Source: Paenibacillus sp. Soil787 (GTDB lineage: Bacteria > Bacillota > Bacilli > Paenibacillales > NBRC-103111). From it: a stretch of DNA of 50,714 nt. Both the position numbers and the translations under genes were made by a program. Below the pieces are notes generated by a model, which saw only the letters and a program-made list of their open reading frames with translations, was not told where the DNA came from and searched no databases. Below are positions 25,231 through 33,499 of the stretch, piece by piece. Each line of letters starts with the position of its first letter. The first letter of the stretch is position 1. The stretch lies in the NCBI RefSeq assembly GCF_001429545.1, contig NZ_LMSP01000024.1:1674-52387 (forward strand), in the 5' to 3' direction.

Positions 25231-26262
25231 ATGAGTACGAAGACAGAAACATTGAAATCCAGAGACCTTAGTGGGTTCGTGACCAAATACGCAATTTACA
25301 TCGTGCTAGTCGTGTTAATTATCGGTATCACGATCTATGATCCACGTTTTTTATCCGTAAATATCCTTCGTGATATTTTACTGCAGTCATCCACACGCGT
25401 CATTATCGCTTTGGGTGCGGCTTTTATCTTGATCACAGGGGGAACGGACCTTTCGACAGGACGTATCGTCGGCTTGACTGCCGTTATCTCCGCTTCCATG
25501 CTGCAAACGCAGGAGTATGGAAGAAGATTTTTCCCGAATTTGCCGGAGCTGCCATTGATCGTGCCGATCCTTCTTGCCATTGCAGCCGGTTTATTGGTAG
25601 GTCTGATCAATGGGATCATTGTTGCAAGATTCAAGGTTCCCCCGTTCATCGCAACTTTGGGTACGATGGTAGCTGTATACGGTGCTAACTCCTTATACTT
25701 TGATATGAAACCGAATCAGTCACAGCCGATTGGCGGATTGAGACCAGATTTCAGTCAGCTGGGTACAGGCGCAATCGGAACCGGTTCGACTTATTCCATT
25801 CCCTACATTGTCATTATTGCCATTGTCGTAGCTATCATCGTTTGGATTGTGTTCAATAAAACGAAGCTGGGGAAATATATGTACGCCATCGGCGGCAACA
25901 TTCACGCAGCAGTTGTTTCAGGTATTAACGTAAACCGTTACCTAATCTACATCTATTCGCTTGCTGGCGCTTTATATGGTCTAGCAGGGGTGCTGGAAGC
26001 AGCAAGAACAGGTGGCGCGACGAATAACTACGGGAATATGTACGAGCTTGATGCGATCGCAGCTTGCGTCGTCGGTGGCGTATCCACTTCCGGTGGTATC
26101 GGGACTGTACCTGGTGTTCTTGCAGGGGTGTTAATTTTCAGCGTTATCAACTATGGTTTGACGTTTATTGGAATTAGTCCTTACTGGCAGTTAATTATTA
26201 AAGGTGTCATTATCGTCGCGGCTGTTGCCTTCGATATGCGTAAATACATGAATTCCAAATAA
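25231..26262 (+). CDS. mglC: galactose-type sugar ABC transporter permease
   Basis: The 343-residue BPD_transp_2 protein has about eight to ten membrane helices, with the family blocks ALGAAFILITGGTDLSTGRI, GLINGIIVARFKVPPFIATL, YAIGGNIHAAVVSGINVNRY and AIAACVVGGVSTSGGIGT. It forms the membrane channel of the transporter. AGGGGG lies before ATG 25231, 18 bp after mglA. The sequence runs full length, ending RKYMNSK. Confidence 0.95.
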   Translation: MSTKTETLKSRDLSGFVTKYAIYIVLVVLIIGITIYDPRFLSVNILRDILLQSSTRVIIALGAAFILITGGTDLSTGRIVGLTAVISASMLQTQEYGRRFFPNLPELPLIVPILLAIAAGLLVGLINGIIVARFKVPPFIATLGTMVAVYGANSLYFDMKPNQSQPIGGLRPDFSQLGTGAIGTGSTYSIPYIVIIAIVVAIIVWIVFNKTKLGKYMYAIGGNIHAAVVSGINVNRYLIYIYSLAGALYGLAGVLEAARTGGATNNYGNMYELDAIAACVVGGVSTSGGIGTVPGVLAGVLIFSVINYGLTFIGISPYWQLIIKGVIIVAAVAFDMRKYMNSK

Positions 26263-26276
26263 TTATAATGTGAAGC

Positions 26277-26302
26277 AGGCTGTCGCGAATCAGCGACAGC
26301 CT
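26277..26302 (+). terminator. hairpin after mglC, weak terminator
   Basis: AGGCTGTCGC pairs perfectly with GCGACAGCCT around six bases, but only ATTAT follows, so termination would be incomplete. Read-through into the chemoreceptor gene is possible. Confidence 0.6.
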
Positions 26303-26318
26303 ATTATCCTGTATAAAA

Positions 26319-26332
26319 TGAAAGCGATTTCT
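26319..26332 (+). promoter_or_regulatory. cre site upstream of the chemoreceptor gene
   Basis: TGAAAGCGATTTCT matches the cre consensus TGWAANCGNTNWCA at 13 of 14 positions and overlaps the downstream edge of a TATAAA -10-like box at 26313-26318. It lies 22 bp before the ATG. CcpA with HPr-Ser-P would repress here when good carbon is present. Confidence 0.6.
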
Positions 26333-26354
26333 GACGTCTGAGGGGGACATAGTC

Positions 26355-28085
26355 ATGGCAAATCGTAATTCGGCTAGCTGGAGTAAGCGAATAGTTTCCG
26401 TTTCTTTGAGAAGTAAAATTGTAGGCACATTTATTATTGTATCTTTACTCGTTGCAGTAACCAGCGGCATGTCGTATACATACTTGAATAAAGTGGATGG
26501 TTCTTATTCCAAGCTCCTGAATGATAATGTTACTATTCTTCGTAATGTTTCAGAGATCAAAGAGAAAACGCAAATACAGAACAGCATGTTGTTCGGATAC
26601 GTTTTAGACCCTACGAAGGATAAAGAGAAGCTTTTGACGGAAATGAATGGAGCACTTTCTTCAATCATTACAAAGATGGGAGAGGTTTCGAAGAACGAGG
26701 ATGAGCAGAGTGCTATCCAATCTATGGCAGATTCGAATATGACGTTTGCTCGCTTAGTGAAGAAAGTGACGGAATACGCTGACAAAGGGAATGTGGCTCT
26801 AGCCAAAGCAGAAGCGATGCAGTGGGCTATTCCGACAACGGAAACATTGACTCAGGCTGCCGCGAAGATTGAAGAGCTGGAAAGGAAAGTCCAGGAGGAA
26901 GCTTCTGCCCGCAATCATGATCTGGTTGTATCGACCGTTCAGACGTTGATCTGGGTCAGTGTAGCGGCCTTTCTTTTCGCCTTGGCCATCGGCCTCTTGC
27001 TGTCCCGCATGATTGTTAATCCCATACGTTCTATGGTACAAGCAGCTGAACGAATCGCAGCATGCGATTTAACGGTTATTGATATCAACGTGAAAAATAG
27101 GGATGAATTACGTCATTTGGCTACCGCTTTTAATCAAATGAAAGCCAATTTGCATAGCTTAATTAGCCAGGTAGGGAGCAGTGCCCAGCACGTCGCTGCT
27201 GCATCGGAAGCGCTTAGCAGCAATTCTGAACAAGTAAGCGAATCTTCGGAACGCATAACATACACGGTTCAGGACATTTCGATGGGGACGGATGCGCAAG
27301 TGCGCAGTGTACACTTGGGAGTCTCCATCATGGAGGAAATGTCAGCTGCCGTTATTCAAATAGCAAGCGTCACGCAATCGGCTAGCCATCAGTCTTTCCT
27401 CGCGCAGCAAGAGGCTGGGGAGGGCAATGCGGCTGTCGAGACAGCGATAAAGCAGATGAATGCGATCAATCAGAAGATGATGGAACTTGCTGAATCGGTA
27501 CAGAGGCTCGGTCATCGGTCTGAACAGATCGTCAATGCGAATGCGATGATTGCAGGGATTGCGCGGCAGACGAACATGCTCGCGCTCAATGCCTCCATTG
27601 AAGCGTCACGCGCCGGAGCCGCTGGTAAAGGCTTTGCGGTCGTCGCCGACGAGGTCCGCAAGTTATCCATGCAGACGGGGGCAGCTGCAGAGGAGGTCGC
27701 TCATCTTGTTTCCAGTATTCAGGATGAAACAAGAGAGGTTATCAGTTCCACCGAAGCTGGGAGCCGAGAGGTGCAGACGGGGCTTGAGGTGGTCGGCGTA
27801 GCGCGGGATACCTTCAAACGTATTCGCGAAGCGATGGACGAAGTTGCGAAGCAGATCGAGGAAGTGGCGGGAAGTTCGGCCGCTATTTCCGAGAAAACAC
27901 GCGCAGCCGTGGATGTGATTCGCGCGATCGATGAAGTCGCCGGACAGACTGCTGCGGGAGCAAGGAATGTATCTTCCAACATCGAGGGTCAGTACGCGAG
28001 CATGGAGGAGATATTCTCCTCGGCGACCGTGCTGAACAGCATGGCTGCTGATTTGCAAACCTTAATCGGAAGATTCCGTGTGTGA
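26355..28085 (+). CDS. methyl-accepting chemotaxis protein
   Basis: A basic N terminus leads into a first membrane helix (about 21-42), a four-helix-bundle type extracellular sensor of about 145 residues, a second helix (about 193-213), a HAMP domain, and the MCP signalling domain. The hairpin tip lies in IAGIARQTNMLALNASIEAS followed by AGKGFAVVADEVRKL. The sensor is helical and of the kind that can bind sugar-loaded binding proteins, as Trg does with MglB in enteric bacteria. Its place behind mglBAC and its own cre-like site suggest galactose or glucose chemotaxis. A GGGGGAC sequence precedes ATG 26355. Confidence 0.92.
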   Translation: MANRNSASWSKRIVSVSLRSKIVGTFIIVSLLVAVTSGMSYTYLNKVDGSYSKLLNDNVTILRNVSEIKEKTQIQNSMLFGYVLDPTKDKEKLLTEMNGALSSIITKMGEVSKNEDEQSAIQSMADSNMTFARLVKKVTEYADKGNVALAKAEAMQWAIPTTETLTQAAAKIEELERKVQEEASARNHDLVVSTVQTLIWVSVAAFLFALAIGLLLSRMIVNPIRSMVQAAERIAACDLTVIDINVKNRDELRHLATAFNQMKANLHSLISQVGSSAQHVAAASEALSSNSEQVSESSERITYTVQDISMGTDAQVRSVHLGVSIMEEMSAAVIQIASVTQSASHQSFLAQQEAGEGNAAVETAIKQMNAINQKMMELAESVQRLGHRSEQIVNANAMIAGIARQTNMLALNASIEASRAGAAGKGFAVVADEVRKLSMQTGAAAEEVAHLVSSIQDETREVISSTEAGSREVQTGLEVVGVARDTFKRIREAMDEVAKQIEEVAGSSAAISEKTRAAVDVIRAIDEVAGQTAAGARNVSSNIEGQYASMEEIFSSATVLNSMAADLQTLIGRFRV

Positions 28086-28183
28086 GGCGTATAATAGCAA
28101 AGAAGCTGTTAGCGGTGTCGCGGGCCTAAATTGAAGAATATAAGTCCGAAATTAGGGGAAGTTTCGCAGTTGAGTGGGATAAG

Positions 28184-28429
28184 CGAGTTACTATGAGCAA
28201 TCATGAGCGAATTCGGGCGTATAAGCTGCTAATCTGAGTTTGGCGGGGAACGACGATCCGCTATTTTGGTTAAAGTGTGCTGCAATTTGATTCTAACGGA
28301 ACGTGAGTGCACTAATTTGCCGTTTAGTGGGTTTTTCGCCTCGAAAACGTGAAATAACGGATCGTTGTTCCGCGAAAACACGAAATAAGTCGTTTTGTTC
28401 GAGAATAAGGTATCTACGTTCCGAGCACA
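28184..28429. repeat. ~245-bp dispersed repeat, copy A
   Basis: This copy and copy B (28697-28941) match over their whole length. Both contain ATGAGCGAATTCGG, then GGAACGACGATCCGCTATTT, then the inverted partner AAATAACGGATCGTYGTTCC about 100 bp on, and end AATAAGGYATCTACGTTCCG. They carry no open frame on their own. The ~20-bp inverted ends suggest a MITE-like or structured RNA element. Confidence 0.8.
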
Positions 28430-28696
28430 TTGATGGCATTAGGCAGGAACTGGTAAGGGTCGGTGTCGGTGCTGGTGCCGGTGGCTCGGAATTGGGCTGT
28501 CATAGATCAGTGACGTGCTCCATTGTGAAGAAGGTGGTAAAAGTCGGGTGCGAGGGCAGGTAAATAGTCAAGAATGTCTTCAATCCTAGTGAACACTAGT
28601 TGTTTGGCTACTTTCCTTTTGAGCCTGTAATGAGTTGGTGGATCATCTTTGGGTGATTGCAAGACATGGAAGAACCTGCTCAACATCTGGTGAAGA
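28430..28696. other. spacer between the two repeats, no gene seen
   Basis: About 270 bp with short open frames lacking ribosome sites. No promoter or hairpin stands out. Confidence 0.4.
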
Positions 28697-28941
28697 CGAA
28701 GTTACTAGTTATCATGAGCGAATTCGGATATATAAGCTACTAACCGGGGTTTGGTGAGGAACGACGATCCGCTATTTCGGTCAAAGTGTGCTGCAATTTG
28801 ATTCTAACGGAATGTGAGTGCTCTATTTGGCCGTTTAACGGGTTTTTGCCTCGAAAACGTGAAATAACGGATCGTCGTTCCGCGAAAACGTGAAATAAGT
28901 GATTTTGTTCTAAAATAAGGCATCTACGTTCCGCGAGCACA
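28697..28941. repeat. ~245-bp dispersed repeat, copy B
   Basis: Direct repeat of copy A, offset by about 513 bp, with scattered point differences. The inverted arms GGAACGACGATCCGCTATTT and AAATAACGGATCGTCGTTCC match at all but one position, better than in copy A. Confidence 0.8.
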
Positions 28942-28979
28942 CTGGTTATAAAGGGTCTGAGTAGCTTTAAGTATAAAAC

Positions 28980-29017
28980 AAGGACCTGAGGCAGCGCCTC
29001 GGGTCCTTATTTTTTTG
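28980..29017. terminator. Rho-independent terminator, bidirectional
   Basis: AAGGACCTGAGGC pairs with GCCTCGGGTCCTT (one G-U) around AGC, with ATTTTTTT to the right and A/T-rich flanks to the left. It lies 10 bp beyond the ridA stop and can end ridA on the minus strand. Confidence 0.8.
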
Positions 29018-29026
29018 TGCTCGAGA

Positions 29027-29491
29027 CTAGTCTCGCACTTCCACAATAAGTTCAATTTCCACCGGTGTGTGAAAAGGCAGATCGCTCGTACCAATCGCTG
29101 AGCGAGCATGCTTGCCCTGCTCACCGAACACAGCCACTAACAAGTCAGAAGCGCCGTTGATGACATAGGGCTGATCGCCAAAGCCCGGGGCGCTGTTGAC
29201 GAAACCGAGCATCTTCACGATTTTAACAACACGGTCCAAGTCCCCAAGATAGCCCTTCATAACTGCCAAGCAATTGATAATGGTTTGACGGGCTGCCGCC
29301 TGTCCTTGCTCGATGGTGACTTCGCGGCCAACTTTCCCTTCATACATAAGTTCACCGTTAATACGGCAATCCTGACCGGATAAATAAATGAGATTCCCTG
29401 TCTGATTGCAAGGAATATAGGTGAAACGCGGTTCTGGGGTTGGGGGAAGCGTGATGCCTAGCTCTTGTAGACGTTGTTCAATTTGGGACAT
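29027..29491 (-). CDS. RidA family protein (reactive enamine/imine deaminase)
   Basis: The 154-residue protein has the YjgF/YER057c/UK114 fold: YIPCNQTGNLIYLSGQDCR near the start, GQAAARQTIINCLAVMKGYLG in the middle and the C-terminal HARSAIGTSDLPFHTPVEIE with the conserved arginine. RidA proteins hydrolyse 2-aminoacrylate-type intermediates released by PLP enzymes. This one is of the longer, divergent subgroup. ATG 29491 is chosen because GGAGGTC lies six bases upstream; a TTG at 29506 is inside that site. It lies in the same direction as, and downstream of, a D-amino acid lyase gene, though 555 bp apart. Confidence 0.9.
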   Translation of the reverse strand: MSQIEQRLQELGITLPPTPEPRFTYIPCNQTGNLIYLSGQDCRINGELMYEGKVGREVTIEQGQAAARQTIINCLAVMKGYLGDLDRVVKIVKMLGFVNSAPGFGDQPYVINGASDLLVAVFGEQGKHARSAIGTSDLPFHTPVEIELIVEVRD

Positions 29492-29642
29492 CGTGTTGAC
29501 CTCCAAGTCAAATGATGATGAAATCGAATCGAGACTGCCGATTCATTCGTTATGCCTCTTTAGTCATAATCCATGGACGCCAGTTTTCGGTTATAACTCA
29601 TTCAGCAACTAGTACATGAAAGTGATCATTCGTAGTAACCAA

Positions 29643-29826
29643 TGTTGTATTTTCTGCAACAATTCCCACTCCCAAAGGCCATTTGGCATGTAGAAGTTGT
29701 AGTTTGTACAACAATTCGAACTCATTTGTCGCGAAATGACCTGTATAGCGCTCAATTGTTGTACATGATGCAACATCTAAGGGGAAAAGGCGGGATCTAG
29801 GCAGCAATTGTTGCATTTTCTACAAC
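29643..29826. repeat. cluster of four GTTGYA hairpins
   Basis: Four short palindromes of the type TGTTGYA-N4-7-TRCAACA occur at 29643-29661, 29696-29712, 29757-29775 and 29809-29826. Each has a 5-7 bp stem, and the spacer between them is unrelated. The same motif recurs at 33.8-34.0 kb. Confidence 0.75.
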
Positions 29827-29866
29827 ATCATTCTTCCGCGAATAGGGATTCAGTCATCCATTCCTC

Positions 29867-29902
29867 CACTCACTCACTCACTCACTCACTCACTCACTCA
29901 CT
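29867..29902 (+). repeat. (CACT)9 microsatellite with flanking direct repeats
   Basis: Nine CACT units run from 29867 to 29902. CAGTCATCCATTC occurs directly before (29851) and directly after (29903), so the tract sits between 13-bp direct repeats. No gene is near enough for obvious phase variation; the next gene's stop is at 30047. Confidence 0.9.
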
Positions 29903-30046
29903 CAGTCATCCATTCTTCCGTTCATCCATCCGGCAGCCTCAAGTGAGCATAAATGACGATGGATTCAACTTAAAACACCCAAATGTAGAACAAGATTGGG
30001 TAAATGAATCGGCGATCTCTAAATCGGCAGTAATGCTGCCTGATTT

Positions 30047-31189
30047 TTACTCCAACATACCGCGTGCAAGCACCGGAAGGCGCTCGTACGTATCGCCGCG
30101 CTGCATTATAACCTGATTATGCAGATTGACGGTGCTGCAAATGTGATTAGGAATAATACGCAGCTTGTCGCCTACCTGTAGGTTGGCCGCTTGAGCGAGA
30201 GGTCCAAGTTCAAGCATGCCATGCTCTTCGGACATGCGTACGAGAAGCGCGTCTTCTAGATCCAGGATGTGTCCGAAGCCCCGCAGCTGAAGCGGGTTTG
30301 TATCCGGCTGCACATCGGTAGCGAAGGTTTTGCTGCCGCCATCGATGATCGCGAGATCCGCCGACGGGCGGCTAACGATGGTGACAAGCACGCTGCCAGC
30401 GCAGTCTTCGATGCCGCAGAGGCCTAAGCGGGCTTGCATCAGGTCGTAGTACACGTAGGTGCCTGGGCGGACCTCCGTCACGCCTTCTACCGCAGCGGCG
30501 GAAGCGGCCGTCGGTGTGGATCCGACGCTAACGTCCGTGATAGCGATGCCCTGCGCTCTAAGACGCTCGGCCAGCTGCACCATCAGCGTGCCTTCTTCTT
30601 GACCGGCTGCAGCCACGTCGAGGGTAGGCTTGCCTGCAAGCAGGGAGCCGCGAAACGTATAGATGCCGGTCAGCCGCAAGTGCGGCATGCGAGCGATCTC
30701 CGCGGCGAGCGCGGGGGCCTGCTCGTAGAGTACGCCCGTTCTGCGAAAGCCGGTATCGATTTCTAGCCGGACTTGCAGCGAATGGCCAAGTCGGCTAGCG
30801 CACTTTTCTAATTGCTGTGCGCCTGCTAAGCTATCGACACCGACGATCAGCTCGATTTGCTCGCTTAAGTGAATAGCTCTTTCAATCTTGCTTACGGTTA
30901 CAAGCGGGTAAGCGATGAAAATATTGGCAACGCCACCCGCTGCCATAACCTCTGCTTCGGACACTTTCGCTACCGTGATACCGACAGCGCCAGCCGCAAT
31001 TTGTTGAAGTGCAATGGAAGGGAGCTTATGCGTCTTCGCATGCGGACGCAGCTTCACATGATTTTGGCTGATAATATCAGCCATAGCTTGAATGTTACGA
31101 TCCATGCGTTCTGCGTCAATAAGCAGGCAAGGTGTCTCTAATGTTTCTGTTGTTTCCAATGTCTCCAAATTCTCCAACGTGTTCATCAT
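30047..31189 (-). CDS. D-threonine aldolase / D-serine dehydratase family PLP enzyme
   Basis: The 380-residue protein has the alanine-racemase-like barrel with the PLP lysine in LRPHAKTHK, the AKVSEAEVMAAGG block, ELIVGVDS, the LEIDTGFRRTG segment and a C-terminal beta domain with PNHICSTVNLH, where the H-x-C pair binds zinc in DSD1-type enzymes. Members split D-threonine to glycine and acetaldehyde or dehydrate D-serine to pyruvate and ammonia; the choice cannot be made by eye. The start overlaps the regulator stop as ATGA, so they are translationally coupled. The first residues repeat LET units, encoded by a short imperfect DNA repeat. Confidence 0.9.
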   Translation of the reverse strand: MMNTLENLETLETTETLETPCLLIDAERMDRNIQAMADIISQNHVKLRPHAKTHKLPSIALQQIAAGAVGITVAKVSEAEVMAAGGVANIFIAYPLVTVSKIERAIHLSEQIELIVGVDSLAGAQQLEKCASRLGHSLQVRLEIDTGFRRTGVLYEQAPALAAEIARMPHLRLTGIYTFRGSLLAGKPTLDVAAAGQEEGTLMVQLAERLRAQGIAITDVSVGSTPTAASAAAVEGVTEVRPGTYVYYDLMQARLGLCGIEDCAGSVLVTIVSRPSADLAIIDGGSKTFATDVQPDTNPLQLRGFGHILDLEDALLVRMSEEHGMLELGPLAQAANLQVGDKLRIIPNHICSTVNLHNQVIMQRGDTYERLPVLARGMLE

Positions 31190-31854
31190 CCCTCCACACT
31201 CTCTTTCACGGCACTTTTGCCTTCTTCTAAGTGGCTATATAGGGTATACTTTGAAATATTCAAATACGTGCAAATCTTCTCGCCGCCTTTTTTAATCAGA
31301 AAAGCACCTTTGGCATCCAGAAGCTGAATCATGCGCATTTTATCTTCCTTGGTCATAACGGCCACGGGTTTGCCTACTTGCTCTTGTGCTTCTTGAATAA
31401 GGGCATCGAGCAGATCACTTACACTCGTAACGAACGATTCCTTTACTTCTGTTTGTTCCCCAGGACGTATAAGCGTTTGCAGCGTTTTCTCTGCGATCAT
31501 CAGCTCTGTGATATCGTAGTTAATGCACAGCGAGCCTATGATAGCGCCTGCTTTATTTTTCATATACATCGAACTGGAGCGCAGAATGCGTCCATCTTTG
31601 GTTTGCGTTAAGTAGTTAAACTTGTTGCCGTTTACATGATTACCCCGCAGCAGCTCCAGACCCAGATTCGTTCCGGGATCTCCGACTTTGCGTCCTGTGA
31701 TGTGGCCATTCGCAATCGCGACGATGGAGCTGTCGTAAGGACCTGTCAGGTCATGCAGCACGACTTCACAGTTATCTCCGAATTGGGCGGCAAGTCCTGT
31801 CACAAGTTCGGTCAAAAACCCGAATTCATCTTGAATTGATTCCATGCCTGTCAT
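31186..31854 (-). CDS. DauR/YheO-like transcriptional regulator (PAS plus HTH)
   Basis: The 222-residue protein starts with a YheO-type PAS domain (CEVVLHDLTGPYDSSIVAIA, LCINYDITELMIAEKTLQTL) and ends with a helix-turn-helix (GGEKICTYLNISKYTLYSHL). In Pseudomonas the relative DauR controls D-arginine use. GGGAGAT precedes ATG 31854. It heads the minus-strand D-amino acid module and probably regulates it in response to a D-amino acid or product. Confidence 0.88.
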   Translation of the reverse strand: MTGMESIQDEFGFLTELVTGLAAQFGDNCEVVLHDLTGPYDSSIVAIANGHITGRKVGDPGTNLGLELLRGNHVNGNKFNYLTQTKDGRILRSSSMYMKNKAGAIIGSLCINYDITELMIAEKTLQTLIRPGEQTEVKESFVTSVSDLLDALIQEAQEQVGKPVAVMTKEDKMRMIQLLDAKGAFLIKKGGEKICTYLNISKYTLYSHLEEGKSAVKESVEG

Positions 31855-31882
31855 CTCCCTTTATAAGGTTATTCTGAGAAAA

Positions 31883-31910
31883 ATGGTAACACAAACCATT
31901 TGAATGTCAA
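31883..31910 (-). promoter_or_regulatory. promoter of the D-amino acid operon
   Basis: On the minus strand TTGACA (31910-31905), 16 nt and TACCAT (31888-31883) form a sigma-A promoter 28 bp before the regulator start. AATGG-N9-CCATT and CAAAC-N5-GTTTG inverted repeats overlap it and could be operator sequence for autoregulation. Confidence 0.5.
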
Positions 31911-32008
31911 ACAAAAAGTTTGTTGAACTAAAAAAAAGTATGATTTTCTGGCGATGCGCATGGTACGATGTGAAAATGATCATTGCAAGACCGAAGGAGG
32001 GATTCCCC

Positions 32009-32121
32009 ATGAGACGACGATGGCTGCACTTGCCATTGCCGTACTGCCAACCATCATCGTGTTCTTGCTGTTCCAGGAGCAGATTATGAAGGGAATGACG
32101 GCTGGCACTGTCAAAGGATAA
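32009..32121 (+). pseudogene. deletion remnant of a carbohydrate ABC transporter permease
   Basis: The frame 32020-32121 encodes AALAIAVLPTIIVFLLFQEQ and ends MTAGTVKG, the characteristic last helix and tail of MalG/UgpE-type sugar permeases. A perfect AAGGAGG with ATG at 32009 lies just upstream but in a different frame. The pattern fits an internal deletion that kept the ribosome site, start codon and a few codons and joined them out of frame to the last 33 codons. A terminator follows. Confidence 0.75.
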
Positions 32122-32144
32122 CATTTCACTGATTCACATATCAA

Positions 32145-32196
32145 TAAATCGCCATCCTTGGATTCCGAAAAGAGTCCTAAGGGTGACGATTTTTCT
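32145..32196 (+). terminator. Rho-independent terminator of the deleted permease gene
   Basis: AAATCG and CGATTTTT close a long stem with inner pairing CCTTGGA/TCCTAAGG, followed by TTTTTCTTT. It lies 23 bp after the permease remnant. Confidence 0.7.
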
Positions 32197-32274
32197 TTGT
32201 GTTTATGACATCCCACAAGCTCGTCCTCATAGTTTGCTAACAAAATTATGCTACGATTATAGGGGGTGGATAGC

Positions 32275-33381
32275 ATGAATGACGTATCTTTTGAAACATT
32301 AGAGGCTTTGATTGCCAACTTCTCTATCGTCACGGCTTATTTGTTTTTGGCCAGCCAAGTGATTTATAAGGATTGGAACTTAGGTACGCCTACCACTCTG
32401 TATACAAAAATTCATATAGGCGTTTTAACTGGCGTATTAGGCATTGTACTAATGGAATTCACGGTTAAGCTGAACGGTACGATTTTAGATTTTAGACATC
32501 TGGCCATTACGATAGCGGCGCTATTCGGTGGCGTTTACTCTGCCGTTATCACTGGGATCATTATGTCCCTTATGCGTTTATTGGCTTTTGGTACGCTAAG
32601 TCCTGCTACCATGTTCGCTGCTTCAAACACTCTTATAATTTCGATCCTGCTTGGGTGGATTTGTACAAGAAACCTGAGCTATTGGAAAAAGTGGACGTAT
32701 TCACTATTGGTTAACAACCTTTTTACGATCATCATTTTTCATATCAATCTGGGTACAAAGGGTACGATTCCATCCCTCATATACTTGATCATGATGACTT
32801 TAGGCGGCATTTTCACAGCTTATTTGATACAATTTCTGATTAAAGCGAAAACCCATTTCCAAATGATTGAAAAGGCAGCTACGTTTGATTTTCTGACAGA
32901 GCTCAATAATCATCGTACTTTTGATGAGGCATTCAATTCTTTACTCCTAGAAGCAAAGGATAAGAACGAAGCCTTGACTTTGATGATTATTGATATTGAC
33001 CATTTCAAAAAAGTGAACGATACCTACGGTCATCCTAATGGTGATACCGTGTTAAAACAATTGGGGAAATTGCTAAAAGATGTCTCTCGATCTTTCGATA
33101 TCGTCTCACGTATAGGAGGGGAAGAGTTCGCTATCTTGTTATACGATTGTCCTCATAAACATGCTTTAATCATTGGGGAGCGAATTAGAATGGCTGTCAA
33201 AAACAATGATTTTCTGCTTAATGAGGGGAAGATCATACAGATTACAGTATCTGTGGGCGTTGCTACGTACCCTGATACCAATGATAATATCAAAGAAGAA
33301 GCAGATAAGGCGCTGTATAAAGCCAAATCCTGCGGTAGGAATTTGGTTTGTTCGAATCTTGTCGGCTTGAACGAAGCATAA
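32275..33381 (+). CDS. membrane diguanylate cyclase with LytS-type 5TM sensor
   Basis: The N-terminal ~190 residues hold five to six membrane helices of the 5TM-5TMR_LYT type (FRHLAITIAALFGGVYSAVI, TMFAASNTLIISILLGWI, LIYLIMMTLGGIFTAYLI). A short linker leads to a GGDEF domain (about 205-365) with IGGEEF and, five residues before it, RSFD fitting the RxxD inhibitory site. It should make c-di-GMP at the membrane. ATG 32275 is preferred because AGGGGGTGGA precedes it; a GTG at 32266 is part of that site. The gene stands alone. Confidence 0.92.
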   Translation: MNDVSFETLEALIANFSIVTAYLFLASQVIYKDWNLGTPTTLYTKIHIGVLTGVLGIVLMEFTVKLNGTILDFRHLAITIAALFGGVYSAVITGIIMSLMRLLAFGTLSPATMFAASNTLIISILLGWICTRNLSYWKKWTYSLLVNNLFTIIIFHINLGTKGTIPSLIYLIMMTLGGIFTAYLIQFLIKAKTHFQMIEKAATFDFLTELNNHRTFDEAFNSLLLEAKDKNEALTLMIIDIDHFKKVNDTYGHPNGDTVLKQLGKLLKDVSRSFDIVSRIGGEEFAILLYDCPHKHALIIGERIRMAVKNNDFLLNEGKIIQITVSVGVATYPDTNDNIKEEADKALYKAKSCGRNLVCSNLVGLNEA

Positions 33382-33499
33382 AGGACCCCTGCGTGATTAA
33401 GGCGACCGTGAGAATAACCTGCAAAATATTTCACTTGAAATCCCCAAGTATATGCTGGTCGGTTGAAGTAGGAAAGCATTTAAATAGAAAATAGGAAAA

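Noticed and set aside
28303..28563. 86-codon plus-strand ORF in the 28 kb repeats
   Set aside because: It runs through half of a dispersed repeat, starts without a ribosome site and is not kept in the second copy.
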